Virus record (IMG/VR): IMGVR_UViG_3300042309_000334 | Location: 1 to 40,633 of that record | Direction: 5' to 3' (one strand) | Length of the DNA: 40,633 bases | Source: a virus | Shown here: positions 25,568 to 33,198 of the stretch, one piece after another | How the letters are laid out: the number at the start of each line of letters is the position of its first letter | Position numbering within the stretch: the first letter of the stretch is position 1 | Position numbers and translations under genes: made by a program | Notes under the pieces: generated by a model | The model's database searches: none | What the model saw: the letters and a program-made list of their open reading frames with translations, nothing else | What the model was told of the DNA's origin: nothing

Positions 25568-26835
25568 TAGCTGCTCCTTGTGTAATAAAGTGTCACATAA
25601 AATCGAAGAGCCGGGGCCGTTGTAAACGTGGGAGTTACAACTCGTATGGCATATTCTTTTGATGGGACAACATCGATAGAAAGTCCTGTTACGTTATAGC
25701 TTACCGATCTGTTGGAAGTTACGCCGAAAACAACTCCGGTAAACATGGCGGTATTTGTGTTGTCTGTGAAATTATGAAGATCAACAGTAGCACCGCCTGA
25801 TTGACCAACAGGACTTGTCGCGCCAGTAAATGCCGTCAGATTCGCTGCCACAATCCTCGCATTGAAGGGGATTTGAAAAATTCTGTTTGTGGCTGAAAGG
25901 TTTAGAGTCAGATCGTATGGAATTCCAAAGAAGTATGTCTGTCCGCCAGCAGCCACAGTCGTTGTAGCGGCGGCAAGAGTTAATGAAGAAGGAGATGCTT
26001 TTCTATTAACCCAAAGATTTGCATTGTTATAGATGAGAGCATCTCCATCTGCTGGACTTGTGATCAATACATCATGCAGTTCATCCAGTTCGTAGCCGTT
26101 TTGAATTTTGATGTAGGCAATGCCGTTTCCTGAATTCGCTCGCTCAACAACTCCCAAAAAAACGCCGTGAGCAGGAGCAACAGGCTTTGTACGTTGATAG
26201 CTGCCATTTGTTCCTAAATAAATTGGATCGCCGTCTACAAATGGTGATCCAAGGCTCAATTGATCCATTGAACCATAGAGCGTGATGGTTCCTTGAGCAT
26301 TCGGAGCCAAACTTGCGTCCCGAATAAATCCTATAGTGGTTGCTGACGTAGCATCGGAAGAATTGTCTGCTCGTTTTACGGAAAGTTTGTTTCCGACAGA
26401 GCCAAACGCATAAACAACAGTTCCTCGCGTTAGCGTCACCGAATCGGCGTTGACAACAGTCGCAATTAGATGGTCAGCATCTCCAGTTCCACCAGTAACA
26501 GCAGCCTGAACGAACTCCGTTGTTGCAATCTGTGGGGAGCTAGTTCCAAGAGCAGCAGTTGGCGCTGTTGGAATCCCTGTCAGGGCCACAGAACCCTTGA
26601 TTGTCGGATTCGGATAGGTTCCAGAAAGATCTCCGCCTGCCGTTCCACTTGGGATTGTTCCGTTGCTGGCAATATAGTTCAGAGCATATAGAACAAGATG
26701 CCGAAAATCGGAAGTGCTAAGAATGGGCGGCTGGATGTTGAGCATCCCCGTCCCACCGATTGTATTGAGCAATTCCAAGACCAACTGCTGATACTGAGAA
26801 GTGCTTAAATTAGGGGGTATAGGAGATATTGGCAT
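25567..26835 (-). CDS. Tail fibre-like protein
   Basis: A 422-residue protein. The N-terminal module (LSTSQYQQLVLELLNTIGG, PPILSTSDFRHLVLYALNYIA) recurs in the Gly-rich fibre at 24010-25185. It is followed by GGDLSGTYPNPTI and a segment with TAPTAALGTSSPQIATTEFV, both typical of tail fibres. The middle is beta-rich (GTVVYAFGSVGNKLSV, TLYGSMDQLSLG, PIYLGTNGSYQ), then GDALIYNNANLWVN, again shared with the other fibre, and a C-terminal beta domain. No hydrolase motif is seen. It is the first gene downstream of the major capsid gene. Confidence 0.82.
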   Translation of the reverse strand: MPISPIPPNLSTSQYQQLVLELLNTIGGTGMLNIQPPILSTSDFRHLVLYALNYIASNGTIPSGTAGGDLSGTYPNPTIKGSVALTGIPTAPTAALGTSSPQIATTEFVQAAVTGGTGDADHLIATVVNADSVTLTRGTVVYAFGSVGNKLSVKRADNSSDATSATTIGFIRDASLAPNAQGTITLYGSMDQLSLGSPFVDGDPIYLGTNGSYQRTKPVAPAHGVFLGVVERANSGNGIAYIKIQNGYELDELHDVLITSPADGDALIYNNANLWVNRKASPSSLTLAAATTTVAAGGQTYFFGIPYDLTLNLSATNRIFQIPFNARIVAANLTAFTGATSPVGQSGGATVDLHNFTDNTNTAMFTGVVFGVTSNRSVSYNVTGLSIDVVPSKEYAIRVVTPTFTTAPALRFYVTLYYTRSS

Positions 26836-26867
26836 GGCTTTATGTAGTCTTAGATTTCACCTGATAG

Positions 26868-26896
26868 GGCAGGGGAACGATTTCTCGCCCCCTGCC
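26868..26896 (-). terminator. GC-rich hairpin after the major capsid gene
   Basis: In the 81-base gap after the capsid stop, ggcagggg (26868-26875) pairs with cccctgcc (26889-26896) around a 13-base loop. There is no T-run on the minus strand, so full intrinsic termination is unlikely. It could be a partial terminator or an element that protects the capsid message. Confidence 0.4.
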
Positions 26897-26916
26897 GTGA
26901 TCAAGTGACTTCTAGA

Positions 26917-28125
26917 TTAGAGGCCAGTGGTGCTGGTCGAGCAGGGAAGCGGCAGGCCGTCATACGGGCAGCGCTTGTACACGATAGCACAGACGTTCTG
27001 CGGACGGATCGGCTGAATCGCACGGCTGATTTGGTAGATGTGCTGACCAAAATCGCCATACAGGTTACAGTCGTTGTCGCGGAAGTAAGTCCATTCCAGT
27101 TCGCCCATAGCAAGCTGCGGGGCAAAGCGGAAAGTGCCTTCACCAGTGTATTGCTCAGGAACCAAGCGCTTGAACGCTTCGCCGCCAATGACGAACATGA
27201 CTTCGTACGGAGCGCTAACCCATGCGGGGTTACGGCGCTGTGCAAAGCCGTTGGTCACTGCAGTGCTGACGATAGGGTTCACAAGCACCAGATTTCCGCT
27301 GCCGTCAAAGCCAGTAGCGCGGAGGGGCTGTTGGTCGATGCCAAAAGCGAAACCGCGATAGCCCATGAATTGGTAGCCAGAGATGCTCTCTTCACCCAAG
27401 CGGAAGGAACCCGCCGACAGGTAATTCAAGTCTTCTTTGACATCCGCATCGTTACGGAAGTTTTCGATCTGGTCAGCAGAAGCCAACACTTGGAAAAACT
27501 CGCCATCGCGTGTAGCAAAAGGCTCAGCAAGCATCTCCTCGCGGAGGAACGTACCGATCTTGTACAGCGTTTTGAAGTTCATCGGGCCATCAGGCAGGAC
27601 GGGCGCAAACAGGGTATTAATCTGCTGCATATCGCCAGTAAGGTTCTGCGTGAAGGATTGGGTGCTGTTGACAGTGAACTTGATGCCGCACTGCTGCAGA
27701 TACTGGTAGCGAATGTCGGCATTGATGATCTGAAGGATCGTCTTCTCAAGGGAGACTTGAGCCTGCAGATAACTGCCTTTAAACGCTGTACGGGCCTGCT
27801 TTACGCAGACACGGGGGCCAGCACCGCGCAAGGTCTGAAGCTGGAATTGGTATTCAGTGCTTCCGACTTGGTCAGGGGTTGCTCCAACACCACACAGGGT
27901 AGTGTCGTTCACAAAGGTTGGCGCAGCCAAAGAAGCTGCGGGAACCGCCATTTCTTCAACAACGGAGCGCACAACGTCAGAAACATTGGGAAGCGTACCG
28001 CCATCGATTGAGTTAATATAGGGTGATTTGCGCGCAAGAACGCGACCAATCTGCCCAATGATACGATTAACATCTTTGCTCGCGAAATTTTGAATCGTCG
28101 GCAAAGGGATACAGTCATTAGCCAT
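26917..28125 (-). CDS. Major capsid protein
   Basis: A 402-residue protein starting MANDCIPLPTIQNFASKDV. Position after the scaffold region, size, and alternation of strand-rich and helical parts fit an HK97-fold capsid subunit; a long N-terminal helical arm (residues 10-60) and regions such as YEVMFVIGGEAFKRLVPEQ and ELEWTYFRDNDCNLYG near the C terminus are typical of the P-domain. Codon choice is markedly more GC-rich than in its neighbours, and the opposite strand therefore shows a long open frame. That is the usual mark of a highly expressed gene. The leader is A-rich and has no obvious Shine-Dalgarno. Confidence 0.88.
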   Translation of the reverse strand: MANDCIPLPTIQNFASKDVNRIIGQIGRVLARKSPYINSIDGGTLPNVSDVVRSVVEEMAVPAASLAAPTFVNDTTLCGVGATPDQVGSTEYQFQLQTLRGAGPRVCVKQARTAFKGSYLQAQVSLEKTILQIINADIRYQYLQQCGIKFTVNSTQSFTQNLTGDMQQINTLFAPVLPDGPMNFKTLYKIGTFLREEMLAEPFATRDGEFFQVLASADQIENFRNDADVKEDLNYLSAGSFRLGEESISGYQFMGYRGFAFGIDQQPLRATGFDGSGNLVLVNPIVSTAVTNGFAQRRNPAWVSAPYEVMFVIGGEAFKRLVPEQYTGEGTFRFAPQLAMGELEWTYFRDNDCNLYGDFGQHIYQISRAIQPIRPQNVCAIVYKRCPYDGLPLPCSTSTTGL

Positions 28126-28129
28126 AGTT

Positions 28130-28342
28130 TTAGGATTTTTTAGGTTTTAAGGTTTTGCCCCTAATCCCGTCCCAAAACTCTTCGGGAGCGACATTAGAAG
28201 CTGTAATTCCCACGGGTGCGGGAAAGATTGCTTTTTCAGTCGCACCCGGCACGTTGGTGCATTGTTTTCGGCCTGTCTTGCAGTGCTGGTGACCACTGCT
28301 GGTCGCTGCTATAACGGAAGCAGTATTCCGATCTGTCGCCAC
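28130..28342 (-). CDS. Doubtful 70-residue ORF in the capsid leader
   Basis: A GTG-initiated frame of 70 residues fills the gap between the heptosyltransferase-like gene and the capsid gene. The product is polar with no recognised motif (GHQHCKTGRKQC, then PEEFWDGIRGK, ending in a basic tail). Its start lies in the -10 region of the candidate promoter, and a stable hairpin falls inside it, so the stretch may instead be an untranslated capsid leader. If real, it would be a small protein co-made with capsid. Confidence 0.35.
   Translation of the reverse strand: MATDRNTASVIAATSSGHQHCKTGRKQCTNVPGATEKAIFPAPVGITASNVAPEEFWDGIRGKTLKPKKS
28213..28248 (-). promoter_or_regulatory. Stem-loop in the capsid leader
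   Basis: cgggtgcg (28213-28220) pairs exactly with cgcacccg (28241-28248); the 20-base loop can pair further (gaaa with tttc). It lies about 90 bases upstream of the capsid start codon and has no T-run, so it is probably a leader structure that stabilises the message rather than a terminator. Confidence 0.45.
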
Positions 28343-28370
28343 AAGTAGTGACTTATCTAATTTTTGTCAA
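28342..28370 (-). promoter_or_regulatory. Candidate sigma70-type promoter ahead of capsid
   Basis: On the minus strand TTGACA (28370-28365), at the very end of the preceding gene, is followed after 17 bases by TACTTG (28347-28342). The -35 box is perfect and the spacing ideal, but the -10 box is poor. If used, it would start a capsid transcript with a leader of about 210 bases. Confidence 0.25.
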
Positions 28371-29085
28371 GCATCTTTTTTATTAGGGTATCTATTGGGA
28401 CAAAATCCCCATCTATAGAATGGTGCGTATTCTCGTATGAGACGATGGAATCTGGAAGTGGAGGATGCACCTCCTGAATAAGCGGATGATTCAATCCAGA
28501 CGCAATCCAGCATGGCGCTGACTGATTTCCGATAAATATAGCACTTCCATAAATAAGCTGAGCTAACTCAAGCAAGTTGTTAACCCATATACTTGGAACC
28601 TCTCCAAATCTGCTGACAAAATCTCCACGTTCATCATACAAACCGATAAAAATTATTTTGTTCCTGTATTTATCTACAATTTTTGACCAAGGAAAACTGT
28701 CATTCCTATACCTATGCGATCTGCAGCATACGATTCTTCCGTTTGTTCGCGTATCTGGAGAAACGTCGATCCATTGTGACGTGCTAGGATGCTCAATACC
28801 TAGCATTTTTGCCTGCATTCCAATGATCGGATACTGCCCCCAATATCTCCTGAATCCACAAGCATCGTGATCAATGTTTGTCGGATTCTTCTCGTATGAA
28901 ACGGAATCAATATACGGCTGGATTTCAAGCAGTGGCTTTAATGAGTCATACTTGAATCCCTCCATTAACAATTGCGGCTGACTATTGTGATCTGTAATGA
29001 CGAGATGCCCCCCGCCAAGCGCCCTCATGCATGGGAGAAACGCAATAATATCCCCAATATGACCCGAATGCAGGAACCTTTTCAT
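28357..29085 (-). CDS. Glycosyltransferase (GT9 / heptosyltransferase-like)
   Basis: The 242-residue protein opens MKRFLHSGHIGDIIAFLPCMRALGG, with HSGHIGDI at residues 6-13, the hallmark start of ADP-heptose:LPS heptosyltransferase-like GT-B enzymes. A C-terminal Rossmann-like part follows (IIFIGLYDERGDF, LAQLIYGSAIFIGNQSAPCWIASGLNHPLIQ), matching the donor-binding half of GT9 proteins. At 242 residues it is shorter than bacterial heptosyltransferases (about 320-350), like other phage-borne members. It is the third sugar-transfer gene in a row and lies just before the capsid leader. Confidence 0.8.
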   Translation of the reverse strand: MKRFLHSGHIGDIIAFLPCMRALGGGHLVITDHNSQPQLLMEGFKYDSLKPLLEIQPYIDSVSYEKNPTNIDHDACGFRRYWGQYPIIGMQAKMLGIEHPSTSQWIDVSPDTRTNGRIVCCRSHRYRNDSFPWSKIVDKYRNKIIFIGLYDERGDFVSRFGEVPSIWVNNLLELAQLIYGSAIFIGNQSAPCWIASGLNHPLIQEVHPPLPDSIVSYENTHHSIDGDFVPIDTLIKKMLDKN

Positions 29086-29100
29086 CTTGTGAATCCCTCA

Positions 29101-29688
29101 TTATTTAAGAAATTCCATCATTGCAGAAGATTTGCGTTTTTCTTTGGTCTTCTTGGCATGAAACAGTAGCGGAGCAATCGCGTCCAAATTACCCTGAATA
29201 TTTAGAACGTCTGCTTCATGCCTTGCAGCACCATCAAGATCTAAGTCTTCCGAAAGAAATTTGGTGAGAGCAGCGCTGCAGTGTTGCTGTGTAGCGTAAA
29301 ACAAGTAGGCAGGCTCTCCAGATACAATCAGAAGAGTCGCGTCTTTTTCATGCGAGTCAGCAATAGCAGATGGAAAATTGATGTTTGTTACATCGTAATC
29401 TGACATCCACCCTCCTCCAGCCGCATGAAGAGCGCACCACCTTTTATATCTAGCGCATATTTTTGATAGGTTGTCTCCGCTGCTAGGAGCAAATTTACCT
29501 GATAGCTCGACTAATTTCTTGGCTAGTTTGAAGTAAAAGTTGCTATTTTTTGCATGGGAATCGTTGAGCATCACGCATTCCCAACCATGTTTTTCCCAAG
29601 ATTGTTTCCATGCATTAGCGCAGGCGAACTCCTCATCTTGATGAAACCCCTGAAGAGATTCGTAGTACCCGTAAATTGTCTTTTTCAT
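29101..29688 (-). CDS. Glycosyltransferase-like protein with SDYDV motif
   Basis: A 195-residue protein. After an N-terminal Rossmann-like half (ACANAWKQSWEKHGWECVMLND), the region CARYKRWCALHAAGGGWMSDYDV (with SDYDV at 96-100) resembles the DxD donor and metal site of GT-A enzymes of the capsular or alpha-1,4-glycosyltransferase type, where RW.AL...GG...D.D is the usual layout. The C-terminal part is short and ends in a basic tail (HAKKTKEKRKSS). Its ATG overlaps the stop of the upstream glycosyltransferase (ATGA), so the two are translationally coupled. Confidence 0.75.
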   Translation of the reverse strand: MKKTIYGYYESLQGFHQDEEFACANAWKQSWEKHGWECVMLNDSHAKNSNFYFKLAKKLVELSGKFAPSSGDNLSKICARYKRWCALHAAGGGWMSDYDVTNINFPSAIADSHEKDATLLIVSGEPAYLFYATQQHCSAALTKFLSEDLDLDGAARHEADVLNIQGNLDAIAPLLFHAKKTKEKRKSSAMMEFLK

Positions 29689-30821
29689 CCGTAAATCTTG
29701 TATCCGACATGATACACAGGAAGACCAAGATCAACGTGCGGTTGATGCCCTGCGTCTTTTGCCCTAAGGCAAAATGAAACGTCTTCTCCCCTTTCGGCAT
29801 CAAACTCTCTGAAGTAATCGTAATCGTAATCACTAGAATTAATCTTCAGCGAATCGCCAAACTTTGCTCGGATGTCTTCAAAAACTTTCCTATGTATCAG
29901 AAGGCATCCTGTTGCTACCCAATCTACGGGGACAATAGCATCTTCGCTGATTTGCGCTCTTGAGGCCAAGTTCCTGTTTGAACACATAAGAAGTCCGTTT
30001 TCTTGCCTTCCAAAATATGCGCCTCCAACAAGGCTTTTCCCGCTACCAATAAGCCTATGTAGAACGTGACGCTGAAGCGCGATATCTGTCTTTGTTCTTG
30101 ATGGAGGAACCCAATAGCGCATCCAGTTCGGCCTTCCGATACAGGGAACGATATCGTCATCAATCATCAGGAGGTATTTGGCATCGGTTTCTAAAAACTT
30201 CGCTGCCATTCGGTTTCTAGAATGCCCTATTTTTGCGTCTCCAAGGCACATTTCAAAACGCAGCTTGTCTTTTCCGAAATCTAATGCCATAGCCATGCAA
30301 GCCTGCATGGTAAGCCCGTTGTGTGGCCCCTTGTAGAAGCAACACCCCAACATGATGTCTCTTCCGGTAAATTCGCACCTATAGGAAGGAGCGCCTTCTT
30401 GAGATCTAGATTCAATGATTGGATTAACAAACTCAGGCTCAGGAGGGGCTGGAGCAGGGTCTATTTCCTCCAACACTTGCGCTTGTTTCACTGGTTTCGG
30501 CTTCTGCTGCTTTGGCTGTTTTGGCTGTTTTGGCTGAGTTGTCGATTTTTTTATGGCAATCTGTCGAACAGGCTTTGATTCGGCATCCTGCTTGACCTGA
30601 GGTTCATCAAACCTAGAAAAATCCCTGTTTGTCGGAGGGATTTCTGGCTGTTTTAACGGCGGAGCCTGTGCGCCGGGACGGGAAAATGGATCGACTGAAT
30701 CCAATGCATTGAGGGTTATTTTTTCATCAGGGCTTACACGTAGTCCATTCATAATTTTATTAACAATTTTGTTCTGGATGAAGGATCGAACTCCATCCAT
30801 CGCGTTTTGTTCCTGTTTCAT
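29685..30821 (-). CDS. GT-A glycosyltransferase with long disordered N-terminal arm
   Basis: Of 378 residues the first about 145 are low-complexity, rich in Pro, Lys and Gln (repeats of PKQ near 95-110). The C-terminal part is a GT-A fold: MLGCCFYKGPHNGLTMQAC, SRNRMAAKFL (201-210), then YLLMIDDDIVP with the DDD metal and donor motif at 221-223, VATGCLLIHRKVF, GEDVSFCLRA (345-354, acceptor and base region) and a final His near 371. This layout matches family-2-like enzymes common in phages. The first residue overlaps the scaffold stop (TGATG). The arm could tether the enzyme to another protein. Confidence 0.82.
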   Translation of the reverse strand: MKQEQNAMDGVRSFIQNKIVNKIMNGLRVSPDEKITLNALDSVDPFSRPGAQAPPLKQPEIPPTNRDFSRFDEPQVKQDAESKPVRQIAIKKSTTQPKQPKQPKQQKPKPVKQAQVLEEIDPAPAPPEPEFVNPIIESRSQEGAPSYRCEFTGRDIMLGCCFYKGPHNGLTMQACMAMALDFGKDKLRFEMCLGDAKIGHSRNRMAAKFLETDAKYLLMIDDDIVPCIGRPNWMRYWVPPSRTKTDIALQRHVLHRLIGSGKSLVGGAYFGRQENGLLMCSNRNLASRAQISEDAIVPVDWVATGCLLIHRKVFEDIRAKFGDSLKINSSDYDYDYFREFDAERGEDVSFCLRAKDAGHQPHVDLGLPVYHVGYKIYG

Positions 30822-32068
30822 CAGGCTCCAGCCTCATCCAGACCGAAATCAATCGCATCGCTGGATGACATTTTAAGTTTGTCAGCAAGTGAGGTTCCTC
30901 GCGCTGAGTTTCCTCCGCTAACATTGCTGCGGGGCATACGTGAAGCCCCCTTTATTTTGCTGTTTTCATCACTCAACTTCTTGAGTTGAGCCTCTGCTTT
31001 TGCTCTTGCCTGCTGTTCTGCTTTTAGTTGTTCAACAAGAACGTGCGAGAATACGGCAGCAGCAGCTACATTGGCCCTTTCCTCTGATGTTGTAGGCCAC
31101 AGAGCAGACTCAAACTTTCCAGCAAGATCCTGAACGCGCTCGTTATGCCTCTGGATTTGTTGAATTTCTTCTGCAGTTGCCGTTTGGCTTGGCTCAAGAA
31201 ATCTAGCCCAAGGTACTTCTTTAGTCAGATTATCGACATAATCATAAATCTTGCTGTTTTCTGAATCGTACCATTGAACCTGAGCCTCTCCGCGCTTTGC
31301 CATGAACTCTTGCATATTGTCAGTGGCATATTTTATCTCGTTCTGCTGAGCAGTTGTAAGTTTATGGATTTCTTTCAATCCATCTTTCAGAACTTCAGCA
31401 TCAAGCATCGGAAGTTTGTCGATTGCGTTAACTTTCCACCATTGCTGATCGACTTTTTCAGGCCCACCCGCTTTTTCGATAGAAGCAATAACGTCTTCTG
31501 ACGCTCCATGCTTTTTAAGAATTCCGTAAATCGTTTCTTTTGCTGTGCTGATCGGATTCTCGTATCTAGCCCTAAACTCAGAGTCGTTCTGAAGATCAAA
31601 AATCTGTCTGAACTTCTTCAGATCTTCATAGTCATTTGGAATCTGAGGCTGATTTGTTTCCATCTGCTGAAGTCTTTGCTTCAGCGCTTCAGATTCTTGT
31701 GCCTGACGCTTATAAATTGATGCTGTTTCTTGTAGCTTTTTCCAGTTGTTCCGATTTGCCTCAGAAAGATTGCGGGGCTGTTCGATTGAAGCGATTTCTG
31801 GATCAATTTCAGTTTCCGTAGGCTGAGCAACAGGCTCTGCAGCTTGAGGCTCTGGCCGCTGAACAGGTTCGGGCGTTTGTAGGGCTTCTTCTTCAATCCC
31901 TTCGGTTTCCCGTATGGATTCGTCCAGCAGCGAATCAATCGCTGCATCGGTATCGTCATCAATCCTGTCGGCATCCAATGAGGGATTTCCGAAAGACGAT
32001 GCTGCTGTTGGTTCTGGAACAGTAGTGTCCTGATCCAATGACGTGTCTGTATCGATGTCTGTTGCCAT
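30821..32068 (-). CDS. Scaffolding protein
   Basis: A 415-residue, strongly acidic and helical protein. The first 100 residues are Asp/Glu/Pro-rich and disordered (DADRIDDDTDAAIDSLLDE). Residues about 100-145 and 335-375 form charged heptad-rich helices (YKRQAQESEALKQRLQQME, EQQARAKAEAQLKKLSDENSK). The C terminus is basic and Ser/Gly-rich with RMPRSNVSGGNSARG, as scaffold capsid-binding ends often are. It has no recognisable enzyme motif. Position between portal and capsid supports the call. Unusually, three glycosyltransferase-like genes separate it from the capsid gene. Confidence 0.8.
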   Translation of the reverse strand: MATDIDTDTSLDQDTTVPEPTAASSFGNPSLDADRIDDDTDAAIDSLLDESIRETEGIEEEALQTPEPVQRPEPQAAEPVAQPTETEIDPEIASIEQPRNLSEANRNNWKKLQETASIYKRQAQESEALKQRLQQMETNQPQIPNDYEDLKKFRQIFDLQNDSEFRARYENPISTAKETIYGILKKHGASEDVIASIEKAGGPEKVDQQWWKVNAIDKLPMLDAEVLKDGLKEIHKLTTAQQNEIKYATDNMQEFMAKRGEAQVQWYDSENSKIYDYVDNLTKEVPWARFLEPSQTATAEEIQQIQRHNERVQDLAGKFESALWPTTSEERANVAAAAVFSHVLVEQLKAEQQARAKAEAQLKKLSDENSKIKGASRMPRSNVSGGNSARGTSLADKLKMSSSDAIDFGLDEAGA

Positions 32069-32073
32069 AAATT

Positions 32074-32331
32074 TTATTTATTACGCATGGACTTTGCGCC
32101 CCTGCATTTCCACTTCTTACGAGATAGACTGTTCGGGGAGTTTGGATCTTTTTTCCAATCACCCTTGATCTTCAAAGACCTCGCGCAGTAAGCATCTCCC
32201 TTTTTAGTCCCCGGGCGGATGCGGTCTTTGCCGTCCTTCGCTTTCCCTGCCTGCCCATATTTGACAGTTCTGGTGCGTCCAGTTGCTTTGTTTGTAACAA
32301 TCTTGGTGAAGCGCTTTTTAATCGTCGCCAT
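32074..32331 (-). CDS. Basic 85-residue protein of the head region
   Basis: ATG at 32331 with GGAG 7 bases upstream. The product MATIKKRFTKIVTNK is followed by TGRTRTVKYGQAGKAKDGKDRI and ends near KWKCRGAKSMRNK. It is very Lys/Arg-rich with two Cys in the C-terminal half. I recall similar short basic proteins next to portal and scaffold genes in podoviruses, but I cannot name a family. A nucleic-acid-binding or head-assembly role is possible. Confidence 0.7.
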   Translation of the reverse strand: MATIKKRFTKIVTNKATGRTRTVKYGQAGKAKDGKDRIRPGTKKGDAYCARSLKIKGDWKKDPNSPNSLSRKKWKCRGAKSMRNK

Positions 32332-32332
32332 A

Positions 32333-32572
32333 TTACATCTCCGCAAATCGTCCGCTTGAAGGATCTATAATTTCGTTTGGATCAGACATCATTTCCTCAA
32401 TCTCTTTGATGACGCTTTCAAAGCCCTCTTTGAATTTCGCCTGAAGAGCCACTTGTTCGATGGTTGCGCCATCGCATCTCGGAATACGCGATTTTAGGTA
32501 TTGAAGAAGCCGTCCTGCGGACTTCTTTTGATACTCGCGCAACTGAACAATGTCTGAATCTTCCCACTTCAT
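32333..32572 (-). CDS. Small helical protein of the head region
   Basis: ATG at 32572 overlaps the preceding TGA (ATGA) and gives 79 residues: MKWEDSDIVQLREYQKKSAG, then ATIEQVALQAKFKEGFESVIKEIEEMM and an end with DPSSGRFAEM. It is mostly helical and charged. An earlier in-frame codon would add four residues but would break the overlap pattern. Function unknown. Confidence 0.7.
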   Translation of the reverse strand: MKWEDSDIVQLREYQKKSAGRLLQYLKSRIPRCDGATIEQVALQAKFKEGFESVIKEIEEMMSDPNEIIDPSSGRFAEM

Positions 32573-32691
32573 TTGCAGCCGCAAGATTTACCTTTGCCCT
32601 TAGAGGGTTTTTTGGTCGTTTTCTTTTTCACGGGTTTTGGCTTCTGCTGGTTGTTCAACAGTTTGATCAGTTTTTGGATAAGAGCCTTCAT
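32569..32691 (-). CDS. 40-residue Lys-rich protein
   Basis: This ORF reads MKALIQKLIKLLNNQQKPKP, then a Lys/Thr-rich stretch and a KSCGCK end. Both its ends use ATGA overlaps with the neighbouring genes, which strongly supports translation. The N-terminal 14 residues form an amphipathic helix, the rest is basic and probably disordered. No family recognised. Confidence 0.65.
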   Translation of the reverse strand: MKALIQKLIKLLNNQQKPKPVKKKTTKKPSKGKGKSCGCK

Positions 32692-33185
32692 TTTTTCATC
32701 CCTTTGGTTAGAACGGCGCGATCTGCTTTGTTTTGAGCAACATCTCGGAAGTTCTGCTTGCCCGTACTCATCTGATTGCGCGACTTCTTCTTACTCGGAA
32801 GATATTTATTGAATGCCTTTTCAAAATCATTCTCGTAGTCGATTTTTTTCAGAGGCTCCATTTTCATCATTTTTTTATTTTGCGACATCGCCATAGGTTC
32901 CATTTTTTTCATAACGGAATATGCGCCTCTGCCAGTGCGTCTTGAAGGAGGAGCGCCAGCGGATGCCTGTGGGGGTTTTCTATATACTTTACCATTGACT
33001 ATTTCGCCTTCGCGAACAGCCATCTTTGGATCAAGTCTACGCGCTTCTGAATAAGACATCATCGGCGCTTGTTTTTTTGTCATTGTGTCCACAAATTGTT
33101 TAACTGGCTTTACTGTTGCAGACATCGTGTCTGTGAAGCCTTTTTGGACACCTTTTGCGAATTCTCGCATCGTATTTTTTGGCAT
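32688..33185 (-). CDS. Basic Lys/Met-rich protein after portal
   Basis: A 165-residue protein, helical at the start (MREFAKGVQKGFTDTMSATV), with a central EARRLDPKMAVREGEIVNG strand region and a C-terminal half unusually rich in Lys and Met (KKMEPMAMSQNKKMMKMEP). The composition suggests nucleic acid or acidic-protein binding. It follows the portal gene by 13 bases and is translationally coupled to the next ORF. Function unknown. Confidence 0.75.
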   Translation of the reverse strand: MPKNTMREFAKGVQKGFTDTMSATVKPVKQFVDTMTKKQAPMMSYSEARRLDPKMAVREGEIVNGKVYRKPPQASAGAPPSRRTGRGAYSVMKKMEPMAMSQNKKMMKMEPLKKIDYENDFEKAFNKYLPSKKKSRNQMSTGKQNFRDVAQNKADRAVLTKGMKK

Positions 33186-33198
33186 ATTTTTAGTCTTT

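Noticed and set aside
26905-28011. A 368-codon open frame on the plus strand opposite the capsid gene
   Set aside because: It mirrors the GC-rich codon use of the capsid gene, has no ribosome binding site context and would be the only plus-strand gene in the window.
32680-32700. Programmed -1 frameshift joining the Lys/Met-rich protein to the 40-residue ORF
   Set aside because: The run of six A is suggestive, but no proper slippery heptamer in the zero frame and no downstream structure were seen; separate translation by ATGA overlap explains the layout.
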